From Chloroflexota bacterium (GTDB lineage: Bacteria > Chloroflexota > Dehalococcoidia > UBA2247 > RBG-13-53-26): 64,000 bases of DNA. The notes beneath the pieces were generated by a model. The model worked only from the letters and a program-made list of their open reading frames with translations, was not told where the DNA came from and ran no database searches. The translations under genes were made by a program, and so were the position numbers. Where the stretch lies: the NCBI GenBank assembly GCA_016875915.1, contig VGOM01000006.1, positions 23,883 through 87,882 of the forward strand, read 5' to 3'. Of this stretch, positions 51,397-59,919 are shown in pieces (positions within the stretch are counted from its first letter, which is position 1; the number at the start of each line of letters is the position of its first letter).

Positions 51397-51845
51397 CACT
51401 GCTCCCCCTCCAGGTACTTGCGGGCCTTTTCCGCCGCGGCCTCCATCTCCTCCTCCATCATCTTCTTCAACAGTGGTTTCCCCAGCCGGCCCAACACCCT
51501 ACCAGCCATGCCGCCAAACTTGAGATCCGTGGTGTAGGTCACCCTGGTTCCCTCGGGATCCACCTCGAAACTGGTGACGGACTTCGAACCTTTGGCCAGA
51601 CCATCGATTATCTCCGTCTCCACCCGGTGGGGCAGATGGAGCCGTATTCTCTGCGTGGTCTTCAATCGCCGCTGGCCCGCGTCCCGTTCATCCTCAATGA
51701 CCAGTTCGTTCTCCTTCCTGCTGATGACCTTGCAGGACGCACCGGGATCACCAGATGAGCCAAGGTGCAGCTCGGGGTTGCCGAAGTACTCGACCACCTT
51801 CTCTATGGGGGCCTTGAATGTCTTTCGCAGTTGAACCTTGGCCAT
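51396..51845 (-). CDS. SRPBCC-family protein
   Basis: The product is 149 residues with the START-like fold: VQLRKTFKAPIEKVVEYFGNPELHLGSSGDPGASCKV at the start and a C-terminal helix LKKMMEEEMEAAAEKARKYLE. A hydrophobic cavity typical of Bet v1/START proteins would bind a lipid or polyketide-like ligand. Ligand unknown. It precedes the small membrane protein with overlap. Confidence 0.8.
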   Translation of the reverse strand: MAKVQLRKTFKAPIEKVVEYFGNPELHLGSSGDPGASCKVISRKENELVIEDERDAGQRRLKTTQRIRLHLPHRVETEIIDGLAKGSKSVTSFEVDPEGTRVTYTTDLKFGGMAGRVLGRLGKPLLKKMMEEEMEAAAEKARKYLEGEQ

Positions 51846-52071
51846 GATCTCACCTCAACGGAGACTGTTCGTCAATGAGAAGACCCGCTTCAGTCCAGGA
51901 TGAACAATCGGATGACGATTATAACATCCGCTGCCCCGTCATCCAACTTCACTGCCCCGCGGCGTCATCGGGGCGGGGAGCTCGCGGGGGTGGTGCCCGC
52001 AGAGTCGGATCTGCGTGGACCGGCGGATGATGTCATGGCTAGGGATCTATCGAAAGAGGAGCGCAGCCCGG

Positions 52072-52293
52072 TCAGTGCCGGTTCAGGTCTCTCAGGAGCT
52101 GCCAGAAGGCATAGGCGGCGATGAGTATGCAGAGTCCCAACTCCAGGCCCCTGATCCAGGCGATGGGCTCCACCGCCTTGACAGCCCCCTCCACCCACAT
52201 CAGGGCAAAGACGCTGGAAAGCCCGACGAAACCGCAACAGAGAAGGAACAGGGGCAGCGCCCGTCCGTTGAGGACACGCCTGATTCTATCCAT
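52072..52293 (-). CDS. Small membrane protein, two helices
   Basis: The product is 73 residues with LPLFLLCCGFVGLSSVFALMW and ELGLCILIAAYAFWQLLRDL as membrane helices and a short positive N-terminus. Upstream and downstream regions show no strong signals. Unknown function; sizes and topology resemble accessory proteins of envelope systems. Confidence 0.55.
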   Translation of the reverse strand: MDRIRRVLNGRALPLFLLCCGFVGLSSVFALMWVEGAVKAVEPIAWIRGLELGLCILIAAYAFWQLLRDLNRH

Positions 52294-52338
52294 AGCTGCT
52301 ATCCCTGAAGGTCATAGCTGCGGCCCGGTCCTGCGGCC

Positions 52339-52713
52339 TCAGACCGTGTCGGTGTCCCCGAAGGCGGTCAGCAGCCACTCCGGAGGCCAGGCCTCAGACG
52401 GGCTGGCCACGGGGGGCCGGGCGGGGGCCGCCTCCAGCTTGCCGATGAGCCACTTCAGCAGCCAGCCGTGTCCCTGGATCCTCATCGAGAAGAGGGGGTT
52501 CCCTGTGTCATACCGGCCGTGCATGTTCTTGGCGAAGACGTCCACCTGGTACAGATGGAGTCTGTCTCTCACCTCTATGCACAGGGTCTCCCCCATGAAG
52601 ACACGCACCGTGTCACCGGGGTTGTTGCTGGAGTCATCCTCATACTCCTCGACAGCCAGTGCATCCGCTGCTTCGAGGAGGATGCCGATCTGCTCGTAGA
52701 GTTCCTTCTGCAT
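52339..52713 (-). CDS. Hypothetical protein downstream of a structured leader
   Basis: The product is 124 residues from ATG 52713 with GGGGGAG as ribosome binding site: MQKELYEQIGILLEAADALAVEEYEDDSSN, a beta strand-rich middle (ETLCIEVRDRLHLYQVDVFAK) and a helical Pro-rich end. No family recognised. An intrinsic terminator and a structured RNA lie immediately upstream, so expression could be controlled by attenuation. Confidence 0.55.
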   Translation of the reverse strand: MQKELYEQIGILLEAADALAVEEYEDDSSNNPGDTVRVFMGETLCIEVRDRLHLYQVDVFAKNMHGRYDTGNPLFSMRIQGHGWLLKWLIGKLEAAPARPPVASPSEAWPPEWLLTAFGDTDTV

Positions 52714-52760
52714 TACACTCCCCCTTCGCTGAGGTCCTTGCCGCAAGAAGCTCTTCCGGC

Positions 52761-52790
52761 AAAACAAAAACCGACCCGGTGGGGTCGGTT
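52761..52790 (-). terminator. Intrinsic terminator before the 52713 gene
   Basis: On the minus strand, AACCGACCC, loop, GGGTCGGTT form a 9-bp stem (52790-52769), followed by TTTTTGTTTT. It lies 48 bp before the start codon, as in transcriptional attenuators. Confidence 0.8.
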
Positions 52791-52794
52791 TCAC

Positions 52795-52905
52795 TACTAG
52801 CTCAGCACCACCCAAGTGACCACCTACAGGTGGTGCCTCATGGCTCCCCAGTTGCTTATGTCAGGTTCGCCCCAGGTGCTTCACCTGCCTGTGGCGATCC
52901 TACCC
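52795..52905 (-). ncRNA. Unassigned structured leader RNA (possible riboswitch)
   Basis: On the minus strand this stretch folds into a first hairpin (TCGCC...GGCGA with CAGGTG-AAG-CACCTG inside) and a second where GCACCACC (52836-52829) can pair either with GGTGGTGC (52812-52805) or with the nearer GGTGG inside the loop, giving two exclusive folds. It ends directly in an intrinsic terminator before a gene. No promoter box is convincing, so it may be read from the hydrolase gene. I could not match it to a known riboswitch; the GGGTGGTGC element superficially resembles a T-box but the rest does not. Confidence 0.4.
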
Positions 52906-53022
52906 ACTTAGTCGGGGGCAAATGGTCAAAACCCTCAGCGGGGGGCCGCCCGCCTGCCGGGATGAAGAAGGGGCCGGGTGTCGGCGGAACAGCATCCGGC
53001 CGGCATGGCCCGAAGACGGCAG

Positions 53023-53811
53023 TCAGAGCTGCAGTTCGCTTCTCAGCGTGGCATAGAAGCTGTCCCTGGCATGCCTCTCCCGCCAGGGGCAATGCCCGCA
53101 GCGCTCCAGGAGCAGGAAGCGGAAGTCCCCGAGCACTCCGGAGAGGGGGATCCTGACCCCCTCGGCCGGGTGGGGATCGTGGTCTCCATGGATGGCCAGG
53201 ACCGGGCATCTGACCCCCTGTCCCATGGTCAGGAGGGCGCCGCTGCTTCTGAGTCGCACGGCCTCTCTCCAGACTCCCTCGTAGATGCGGTACTGGTACT
53301 CGATGACCCCATTGTCCAGGTCTGCCACAGGATTATAGGAATCGGCCCGGGCGATGATGTCGCCCAGTCGGGCGAAGGCACGATCCTTGTCTTTGCCGGC
53401 CGGATCCTCCAGTTCCCTGCTCAGCCGATCCACCGTCGCCCGTTCTTCAGACGACAAGCGGGACAGCCGGGTCTCCATGATGCCAGCGGCGTATCTCTCC
53501 TCAAAGACGGCGCTGCTGACCAGGATCAGCTTCCCCACCAGCGAGGGATTGCGGGCAGCCACCATGAAACTGAGCACGGCCCCCCAGGAGTAGCCGATCA
53601 AGGTCAGGGACGGAAGGCCGTGTTCCGCCAGCACGGTCTCCAGTTCCTCGACCTGGCCCTGGAGCGTGTCCCTGGTCTGCAGCGGCTCCAGAATCCCCCA
53701 GGCCTCTGAGAGTTCCCGGGCCACAGGGGCCATTTCCCCGGGGGTGCCGGGGCCGCCGTGGACAAGCGCCACCGCGCGGGGTGGTTGGCCGTATTTCCTG
53801 AGGTTGTTCAC
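53023..53811 (-). CDS. Proline-iminopeptidase-like alpha/beta hydrolase
   Basis: The product is 262 residues. HGGPG (18-22) is the oxyanion motif, GYSWG (73-77) contains Ser75 as nucleophile, and HGDHDPH and CGHCPWRE supply the acid and histidine. The helical lid runs about 105-190. This pattern fits proline iminopeptidase and related aminopeptidases or esterases. The AAC-like start is ATG 53811. The downstream structured RNA may be transcribed with it. Confidence 0.82.
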   Translation of the reverse strand: MNNLRKYGQPPRAVALVHGGPGTPGEMAPVARELSEAWGILEPLQTRDTLQGQVEELETVLAEHGLPSLTLIGYSWGAVLSFMVAARNPSLVGKLILVSSAVFEERYAAGIMETRLSRLSSEERATVDRLSRELEDPAGKDKDRAFARLGDIIARADSYNPVADLDNGVIEYQYRIYEGVWREAVRLRSSGALLTMGQGVRCPVLAIHGDHDPHPAEGVRIPLSGVLGDFRFLLLERCGHCPWRERHARDSFYATLRSELQL

Positions 53812-53898
53812 AGCGGCATCCCCGAATGTGCTCGTCCAGCAGGGATTATACCGGAAGATCCGGCTGACAGGCCTCCTTTCGTGAAACCGCCACGAACA

Positions 53899-53910
53899 TG
53901 GTGCTATAAT
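53899..53910 (+). promoter_or_regulatory. Extended -10 promoter before MscS-like copy 2
   Basis: TGC directly precedes a perfect TATAAT (53905-53910). No consensus -35 is present. The start is expected near 53917, about 77 nt before the ATG. Confidence 0.5.
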
Positions 53911-53993
53911 ACCGCGGCAACATCATGAACCGTCGAATCCTCGCGATCACGGCATCGGGAGGGAGGCCCATCCCCACCGGATCGGGTTGAACC

Positions 53994-54719
53994 ATGGCAT
54001 TGCTGCAGGCTGTCACCGCCTTCGCCATCCTCCTGGGCTTCGTCGCCGGACTGGTGGCGGCCATGATGTATTCGACCAACATCGCCATAGCCGTCCCCAT
54101 CATCGCGCTGGGACTGGCCTTCGCACTCCAGAAGTACGTGGCCAGCTTCTTCGCCTACTTCCACATCCTGCTCTCCAGGATCTACCGTCCCGGGGACAGA
54201 ATCAGGGTGGGCAACATCAAGGGCGATGTCCGCTGGGTGGGGCTGATCCACACCACCCTGGAGGAGGTGGGCGAGGACGAGAAGCTGGGGGGAGAACTTA
54301 CGGGCAGGATCATGCATCTGCCCAACCTGGTGATCCTGGACCATCCGGTGCTCAACTACTCCAAGGACTACTCGGTCAAGCGCCAGACGATTGCCTCGGA
54401 CTACATGTTCGATGAAGTGCGCATCCCGGTGACAGTCGACAGCGACGTCGAGAAGGCCACCGCACTTCTGGATGACATCCTCCGGGCGGAGGACGATGCC
54501 TATCTGGCCGAGGCCCGGACCATGTTCCAGGACGGCTATCCCGAGTTCCTGGATGAAGCAGCCAGCGGGCCACGGGTACTGATTCACGTGGAGCCGAACT
54601 GCGTCTGGATCAAGGGCAAGTTCGTGTCGCCGGTCCGCCAGCGGAATCAGCTGAAGAGCAGGATCCTCACCCGATTCCTGGAACAGGCCGCAGCCACTTC
54701 CGACATCAAGCTGGCCTAG
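53994..54719 (+). CDS. MscS-like mechanosensitive channel family protein (copy 2)
   Basis: The product is 241 residues. It is closely similar to the protein at 5365-6114: YSTNIAIAVPI versus YSTKVAIAVPI, YRPGDRIRVGNIKGDVRWVGLIHTTL, LPNLVILDHPVLNYS, then the same C-terminal alpha/beta half ending in EPNCVWIKGKFVSPVRQRNQ. It lacks the wHTH partner gene. The two copies lie in opposite orientation about 48 kb apart. Confidence 0.82.
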   Translation: MALLQAVTAFAILLGFVAGLVAAMMYSTNIAIAVPIIALGLAFALQKYVASFFAYFHILLSRIYRPGDRIRVGNIKGDVRWVGLIHTTLEEVGEDEKLGGELTGRIMHLPNLVILDHPVLNYSKDYSVKRQTIASDYMFDEVRIPVTVDSDVEKATALLDDILRAEDDAYLAEARTMFQDGYPEFLDEAASGPRVLIHVEPNCVWIKGKFVSPVRQRNQLKSRILTRFLEQAAATSDIKLA

Positions 54720-54994
54720 AAGGCGGCGGTGCCTCCCCCCAGCCACCACTTGAGACCAGCCGGGCTCCCAGGCCCGAGCCCAAGGCCGCAGCCCCCATCA
54801 TCATCTGCACCCCTGACGGAGACAATCTTGTGATCTCCCCACCGTCCTCTGAGAGGCGCCGGTGGTGGGGCCGGTCTAGGCTATAACACCGCACCAGATG
54901 CGGCGGGCTGGCCGATTTCTTGAGCCCGGCGTCACACTCGTTCGCAACAGAAGGTCACACACTGGACTGGACAGACCATGAGAGGCATTGTAGA

Positions 54995-55366
54995 ATGCGC
55001 CACCTAGAACCTCAGAGAGGCCGAGAAGGGGAGGAAGGAATACTGGAGCGCAGCAACGGCGATACGAGGTGGTGCAAGAAGATTGGGTGTATCGTAAACA
55101 ACGGCAGTTCGGTGGACGTGCCCGTGTGGATCAGTTCCGACGGACTGCTGGTCCTGCCAGTGGGAGGAAACGGGGGAGCAAAGGCAGAGCCCGGTTCGCG
55201 AATCCGGATGTCGCGGAGCATCTGGCCGGTGTGCAATTGCGGTGACCTGGGCACGGTCATAGGAGCCGGGGAGACCGGAGAGGACACGCCGGAGAGTTGG
55301 CTGGTGACCATGGACAGCGGTCACAAGCTGTACGTCTTCGAAGGCGAGTTCGCGGTGATGGGCTAG
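54995..55366 (+). CDS. Hypothetical protein with CNCGD motif
   Basis: The product is 123 residues. It includes WCKKIGCIVNNGSSVDVPVWISSDGLLVLPVGGNGG, SIWPVCNCGDLGTVIGAGETGED and ends VFEGEFAVMG, with a beta-rich pattern and three Cys. ATG 54995 is a tentative start; SD is weak. Family not recognised. The plus strand ahead carries no other gene. Confidence 0.45.
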   Translation: MRHLEPQRGREGEEGILERSNGDTRWCKKIGCIVNNGSSVDVPVWISSDGLLVLPVGGNGGAKAEPGSRIRMSRSIWPVCNCGDLGTVIGAGETGEDTPESWLVTMDSGHKLYVFEGEFAVMG

Positions 55367-55388
55367 CGCTGCCCCGGGCGCGGCAGAT

Positions 55389-55556
55389 CTACCGTCTGTC
55401 CCTCCGATTCTTCCGCCGCCAGAAGATGACAGCTCCATAGCACGCCCCAATAGCGAGGCAGATCGCAGCTATGATCTGCTCGCCCCGGTAGACCGATAGG
55501 CCGCCAACGGTCAGGGCAATCAGCAGCACCACCGCATCCGGAATGCGCAGTCTCAT
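55389..55556 (-). CDS. Small membrane protein (55 aa)
   Basis: The product is 55 residues from ATG 55556 with two hydrophobic segments (AVVLLIALTVGGLSVY and IAAICLAIGACYGAVIFW) and a positive C-terminus (RRKNRRDRR). The frame extends upstream to 55658 but that part is not protein-like. Unknown function. Confidence 0.5.
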   Translation of the reverse strand: MRLRIPDAVVLLIALTVGGLSVYRGEQIIAAICLAIGACYGAVIFWRRKNRRDRR

Positions 55557-55629
55557 GGTGAAAGGGCCCCGCAGCAGCTGGAGGTATTCCTTAGCGCAAC
55601 AGGTAACTCTCCAGCAGCACAAACCAAAG

Positions 55630-55659
55630 TTGACAGGCGCAGGCCGGAAGTCCCACAAT
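55630..55659 (+). promoter_or_regulatory. Promoter of the compact candidate small RNA
   Basis: TTGACA (55630-55635), an 18-bp spacer and CACAAT (55654-55659); the -35 is consensus and the -10 has four of six bases. Start expected near 55666. Confidence 0.45.
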
Positions 55660-55665
55660 CAGGAC

Positions 55666-55757
55666 GGCGAAAAGGCTGGAAGTCATCCTTTGAAAGGGGG
55701 GTGGACCTGATCTTGCCCAGCAAGTCAGGTTGGTGACTAACCAGCCTCTTTTCTTTG
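55666..55757 (+). ncRNA. Compact candidate small RNA, about 90 nt
   Basis: Closing stem GGCTGG (55674-55679) pairs with CCAGCC (55741-55746), continued by AGTCA/TGACT beyond a small internal loop. Inside, a small CCTT-AAGG hairpin and a long hairpin with ACCTGA...TCAGGT and CTTGC/GCAAG arms form a three-way junction. The loop region carries GAAAGGGGGGTGGACC. The closing stem is followed by TCTTTTCTTTG, as in an intrinsic terminator. No protein frame fits. Identity unknown. Confidence 0.4.
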
Positions 55758-55843
55758 TCTGCCGCCAGCATACCCACGGCTGAGCCGATCATCAGTGAAG
55801 GCTGCGGGGAGGTGTCCCCAGGGCTGGTGTCTGGCTGGGTCCC

Positions 55844-56143
55844 CTACTTGACGATCTCGCTGATCTGGACCTGGAGCGCAATGTCGGTGTAGTTCAGAGA
55901 ATCCGTGATGAACTCGGCGGCGTGCACGGCAAAGGCATTCTGGAAATCGTCCACTGAATTGAAGTACAGGTGCGCCACCGCAATGAATGGGGCGTTGGCG
56001 TCAGCGGCTCTGTCCACCTCGACCTTCACCAACCCGCCCGGGCGAAGGAGTCTCTCTGCCAGAGGGATGTGCTTGTTGACGTAGTAGTCGAAATCGAACT
56101 TCTTGCCCGGCTGGTTGGGATACAGGACTGAGATTCTGAACAT
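55844..56143 (-). CDS. EthD family protein, short form
   Basis: The product is 99 residues: SVLYPNQPGKKFDFDYYVNKHIPLAERLL and AHLYFNSVDDFQNAFAVHAAEF match EthD/DUF4286-type dimeric alpha/beta-barrel proteins. ATG 56143 has CGGAGG upstream. The upstream extension to 56197 is not supported. Role unknown; shares family with the protein at 10902-11585 but is a one-domain version. Confidence 0.75.
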   Translation of the reverse strand: MFRISVLYPNQPGKKFDFDYYVNKHIPLAERLLRPGGLVKVEVDRAADANAPFIAVAHLYFNSVDDFQNAFAVHAAEFITDSLNYTDIALQVQISEIVK

Positions 56144-56340
56144 GGCTGTTCCTCCGTTGGCATCTGCCATCATAGGCAGGCAATTCGACCAGGGCACCGC
56201 CCGGCCAGCAGCATTCTAGTGGAGCGGCGGATCCGGGGCAAGCCAGGTCAAGGCCGCTAGAAGCAGTCGGGGCCCTCAGGCTGTTTGCACAAGCAGAGTC
56301 AATGGTGTAGAAAGTGTAGCGTCGACGATTGGAGGACGGG

Positions 56341-57471
56341 ATGACTACCGAGACCGAGGTCTATCGAGATCTGCAGAGGCATCTGGACAGGCTGCCCATC
56401 GGCTTCCCAGCCACAGAGTCCGGGGTGGACATCCGCGTACTGAGGCACCTCTTCACCCCTGAAGAAGCCTGGCTGGCTACCCAGTTGTCCATGCTGCCGG
56501 AGTCCCTGACCCGGGTCCACCGGAGGGTGAGGAAGACGGGGACGTCCATCGAGGAACTGGAGCGGTCGCTGGACCAGATGGTGCAGAAGGGCCTGGTGAT
56601 GTCCCGGACCAGGGATGGCCACAAGTACTACGCCAATGAGATGCTGGCCATAGGCATGTACGAACACCAGGTGGACAGGATGCCCCAGGGTTTCGTCGAA
56701 GACATGCTGCAGTACCTCGACGAGGCTTTCGGCGTCGAGCTGTACCGGACCAGGATCCCCCAACTGCGGACAGTCCCGGTGGAACGGGGGATCCCCCAGG
56801 AGCACAGAGTCGCCACGTACGACAGCATCAGAGAGATCGTGGGCGCGGTTGAGGGGCAGATGGTGGTGGCCAACTGCATCTGCAGACAGGCCAAGGACAG
56901 GGTGGGGGAGAGCTGCCACCAGACCGACCTGCGCGAGACCTGTCTGATATTCGGCCGAGCGGCTGAGCACTACCTGGACATGGGTCTGGCGCGGTCAATC
57001 ACCAAGGAGGAGGCGCTCACCATCCTCAACCAAGCCCAGGAGGCGGGCCTGGTCCTCCAACCCATCAACTCGCAGCGGCCGGAGGCCGTGTGCTGCTGCT
57101 GCGGGGACTGCTGCGGGCTGCTGATGTCGGCAAAGAAGCATCCCAAACCGTCAGAGCTCTATGCCAGCAGCTACTATGCGGAAGTCGATGCCGGGCGGTG
57201 CAACGCCTGTGCATCCTGTGTTGACCGATGCCAGTTGCAGGCGGCGACGCTGATCAATGACGTGTGCGTGGTGGACCGCGACCGCTGTATCGGCTGCGGC
57301 GTCTGCGCGGCAGGCTGCAACCTGAAGGCCATACACCTGCGCAAGAAGGAGACAGCTACTGTGCCTCCGGTCAGTACCGGCTTCCTCTACAAGAAGATCC
57401 TGACCACGAAGATCGGGAGGTGGCGGATGGTCAAACTCGGTGTCAAGCGCCTGGCCAGGATGCAGGTGTAG
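56341..57471 (+). CDS. Two-[4Fe-4S] ferredoxin-like oxidoreductase subunit
   Basis: The product is 376 residues. The N-terminal half (1-180) is helical with a wHTH-like segment. Then come NCICRQAKDRVGESC..RETCLIFG, a CCCCGDCC cluster and a bacterial ferredoxin pair with C-x2-C-x2-C-x3-C twice (CNACASCVDRC and CIGCGVCAAGC). Such proteins relay electrons in anaerobic redox complexes. ATG 56341 has GGAGGACGGG upstream; ATG 56329 is possible. No catalytic subunit lies next to it. Confidence 0.85.
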   Translation: MTTETEVYRDLQRHLDRLPIGFPATESGVDIRVLRHLFTPEEAWLATQLSMLPESLTRVHRRVRKTGTSIEELERSLDQMVQKGLVMSRTRDGHKYYANEMLAIGMYEHQVDRMPQGFVEDMLQYLDEAFGVELYRTRIPQLRTVPVERGIPQEHRVATYDSIREIVGAVEGQMVVANCICRQAKDRVGESCHQTDLRETCLIFGRAAEHYLDMGLARSITKEEALTILNQAQEAGLVLQPINSQRPEAVCCCCGDCCGLLMSAKKHPKPSELYASSYYAEVDAGRCNACASCVDRCQLQAATLINDVCVVDRDRCIGCGVCAAGCNLKAIHLRKKETATVPPVSTGFLYKKILTTKIGRWRMVKLGVKRLARMQV

Positions 57472-57489
57472 GAGGAGCCCCGAAGGACG

Positions 57490-57603
57490 ATGAAGGGCTA
57501 TCGAACCCCATCCTGGTTCCGCACCAGGCAGCGACTGAAGGTGGAGCGGCAGAAGCCGGGGGCGGGGAAACGCAGACCGCCGGATGAGAGGAGGAAGAGG
57601 TAG
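57490..57603 (+). CDS. Possible 37-residue basic protein
   Basis: From ATG 57490 the product is 37 residues, almost half Arg, Lys and Pro. GAAGGACG and GGAGGAG lie upstream. The TAG ends two bases before the ATG of the TM2 gene, which fits coupled translation. No structure or family is evident. A non-coding shadow remains possible. Confidence 0.45.
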   Translation: MKGYRTPSWFRTRQRLKVERQKPGAGKRRPPDERRKR

Positions 57604-57605
57604 TC

Positions 57606-57959
57606 ATGTTCTGTCCCAGATGTGGCAAGGAAGCAGCGGGCAATCCGCTATTCTGCTCCGGCTGCGGAGCGAGGCTGGTGGAGGAAGCGAACGTCTCCCC
57701 GAAATCGAGGCTGGCCGCGTCGCTGTTCGCTTGGCCGGGGTTTCTGGGTCAGTTCGGGGCACACCGTTTCTACACCGGAAGGTTCGGAACGGCGGCAGTG
57801 ATGCTCACCCTGGGCATCCTGGGCTGGGCCACTGTATGGATCTTCGGCCTGGGCCTGGTCTTCCTCATACCGGTATGGATATGGTCCCTGATCGACTTCA
57901 TCTTCGCCGTGTCCGGCGCCATGGTTGACGACCAGTCCAAGCTGCTCAAGTACTGGTAG
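57606..57959 (+). CDS. Zinc ribbon plus TM2-domain membrane protein
   Basis: The product is 117 residues. Residues 3-20 hold a zinc ribbon CPRCGKEA...LFCSGCGA. A TM2 domain follows with LFAWPGFLGQFGAHRFYTGRFGTAAVMLTLGILG, then a second helix and DFIFAV. TM2 proteins have two membrane helices joined by a DRF-like loop; function in bacteria is unknown. It stops 22 bases before the convergent beta-helix protein stop. Confidence 0.87.
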   Translation: MFCPRCGKEAAGNPLFCSGCGARLVEEANVSPKSRLAASLFAWPGFLGQFGAHRFYTGRFGTAAVMLTLGILGWATVWIFGLGLVFLIPVWIWSLIDFIFAVSGAMVDDQSKLLKYW

Positions 57960-57981
57960 CACGAGTGCGACCGCGGCAATC

Positions 57982-59919
57982 TCACTCCCCGTGCACCAGC
58001 TTTATGGAGACACACCGGGGTAGGATGACAGCCGCGAGTACCACGCCGCCAACCCCGATCAGGATCCAGACCCAGAGGGCAATGCCACGCCCTTCAGCAC
58101 GGGCGGGGGATGCCATCACCGCCCAAGTGCTGAGGTGAGTGGTGGTGGCGGTCAGGGTCGTCGCCTTCTTGTCCACAACCGTGTCAAGGAACTTCCATTC
58201 ACCGGCCACTTCATTCCAATAGGCCAGCACCAAACTCCCGGGGTGCCCGCCCGCTGCCTCCAGGTCGGCCGGGGAGTACTTCACAGTGATAGTGCCGGGT
58301 TCGGCCAGATCGGCGACGACGATGCCCCTGCCATCCAGAGCCAATACTGTGAAGCAGGTGTCCCCAGCGGTGAACCCCTGGGGGGCGCCGGGGAGGCCGG
58401 CAAGGGTCGTCGTCTCCAGGCTGACCATGGCCACGTCCGGGAAAGCATCGCGGGGAAACTCGGCCATGACCTGGCCGTCGGCTGTCTCCACGGTGGCACC
58501 GCCGGAGGACAGGACGGCCAGGCAGTTCCATCTCACCTCGGTATCGGCGTCCCGGGTGGCGTCCATGACCGTCAGGCTGACGGTATAGGTCCCTGACTGC
58601 CCATAGGAGTGCCTCGGTTGCCACTCGGTGCTGTCAACAAACCCGTCGTTCTCGAAGTCCCAGGCACAGGTCACCGGCGGGACGCCGCCCGACGACGTAT
58701 TGGTGAACAGGACCACGATGGAGTCGCCGGAGGTCCCGGCGGAGCCCACCGAGAAGCCGGCCTGCAGCCGGCTGGCAGCGGTGAAGGGAGTCTCCGGCGC
58801 TACACCGTACCAGTTGTCGTGGACGCTCATATTCTGGTATGGCTTCAGGTCAAGGTTCTCCAGCCGCTGCTTGAAGCACTTGGCTGACTGGGACTCCGGC
58901 CACAGCGTCCAGTTGCTATACACCTCGCAGGCAACGTAGGGCACGCCCCGGACGGCCACGCTGGGCTGGTCAGCAGAGCGGAAGGTATTGTGGTGGATCA
59001 GCAGGGTGCCGCCGGCCGGCACCGCGGAGTCCGGCCCGTCATCGAATCCCCAGGATGGATCGTCATTGCCACCGTGCTGATCGTACAGGGCATTGCTGCA
59101 GTTCGGTCCGAAGTCGTTGAATCGAGTCTCGACGTAGTTGACCGGGAAGCCCCTGCCCCCGGCGATGAAGTGTCGGCCGTAGTCAAAGGAGTTGGCCTCG
59201 ATCAGCCCGCTGCTGCCCGCGGTGTCCACTCCATAGCCGTATCCCTCGCGTCGATTGTGGTGGAAGGAGCTGTGGTGGATGTAGAATCGCCCCCGGTTGT
59301 TGATGCCATCCACGCCATCGTTGTAGACAGCCACCCCGGCGAAGGTCCAGTTGAAGATCTCGCAGTTCTCCACCACTAGTCCTTTGGCGCCGTAGGAGTA
59401 TATCCCCGTTATGGTGGGATCAGCCCCCTTGGAGCCCTGGCTGCCGTCCGGCCCCTCCAGCCGAAGGCCGCTGAAGGTGACATAGTCGCCCACCTCGAAG
59501 AGGCGCCTGAACTCCGCCGTCATGGACCCGGTGAAGATGCGCCCTCCAGAGGAGCCGCCCGAGCCGCGGTCAGAGGCGATGGTGACGCCGGCAGGCACTC
59601 GGAGGTCGTACGATCCGGTGAGGTCGATGCTGGCCGCGGATGGGACAAAGATGACCTCACCGGACGCGGCCATGGCCAATGCTGCCATCAGTTGACTGCC
59701 GGTGGCACAGATGTAGTCACCGCCGGTGATGATCTGGCTGTAGCCCGGACCGCCGCCAACGGGATCGCCGTCGGGACTGGCCTCCCAGCCGGGTACGGGG
59801 GACCCGCCCGGAGGGGCGGTGGAGGCCCGGGCAGGCAGGGCTTGGCCAGAGAGCAGCGCAGCCAGCAGGAACGCGCCGGCCATCGCGGCCGCACAGAAAG
59901 CCAGGGGGATGCCTCTCAT
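57982..59919 (-). CDS. Secreted beta-helix / PKD protein with C-terminal membrane anchor
   Basis: The product is 645 residues from ATG 59919. Signal peptide ends after ALPARAS (about residue 31). Residues about 50-370 form a right-handed beta-helix of the pectate-lyase type (GRFYIHHSSFHHN, LIHHNTFRSAD repeats), then a PKD domain near 395-490 (WDFENDGFVDSTEWQPRHSYGQSGTYTVSLTV), beta-sandwich modules, and a transmembrane helix at 613-633. A surface polysaccharide-acting enzyme is possible; the catalytic residues of pectate lyase are not confirmed. Confidence 0.82.
   Translation of the reverse strand: MRGIPLAFCAAAMAGAFLLAALLSGQALPARASTAPPGGSPVPGWEASPDGDPVGGGPGYSQIITGGDYICATGSQLMAALAMAASGEVIFVPSAASIDLTGSYDLRVPAGVTIASDRGSGGSSGGRIFTGSMTAEFRRLFEVGDYVTFSGLRLEGPDGSQGSKGADPTITGIYSYGAKGLVVENCEIFNWTFAGVAVYNDGVDGINNRGRFYIHHSSFHHNRREGYGYGVDTAGSSGLIEANSFDYGRHFIAGGRGFPVNYVETRFNDFGPNCSNALYDQHGGNDDPSWGFDDGPDSAVPAGGTLLIHHNTFRSADQPSVAVRGVPYVACEVYSNWTLWPESQSAKCFKQRLENLDLKPYQNMSVHDNWYGVAPETPFTAASRLQAGFSVGSAGTSGDSIVVLFTNTSSGGVPPVTCAWDFENDGFVDSTEWQPRHSYGQSGTYTVSLTVMDATRDADTEVRWNCLAVLSSGGATVETADGQVMAEFPRDAFPDVAMVSLETTTLAGLPGAPQGFTAGDTCFTVLALDGRGIVVADLAEPGTITVKYSPADLEAAGGHPGSLVLAYWNEVAGEWKFLDTVVDKKATTLTATTTHLSTWAVMASPARAEGRGIALWVWILIGVGGVVLAAVILPRCVSIKLVHGE

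Larger units (their letters stand above)
55557..55843. other. Intergenic region containing the compact candidate small RNA
   Basis: This 287-bp gap holds the promoter and small RNA annotated at 55630-55757. Beyond that it has no other signal; the plus-strand RNA is flanked by genes on the minus strand. Confidence 0.4.

Noticed and set aside
50797..51537. 246-codon plus-strand open frame
   Set aside because: It spans several minus-strand genes and repeat B; no ribosome binding site.
52795..52905. T-box riboswitch
   Set aside because: Only the GGGTGG-like block fits; the specifier and stem I landmarks are absent.
52795..52905. Cobalamin riboswitch
   Set aside because: A GGTGAA-like block is present but the conserved core and GCCACTG are not.
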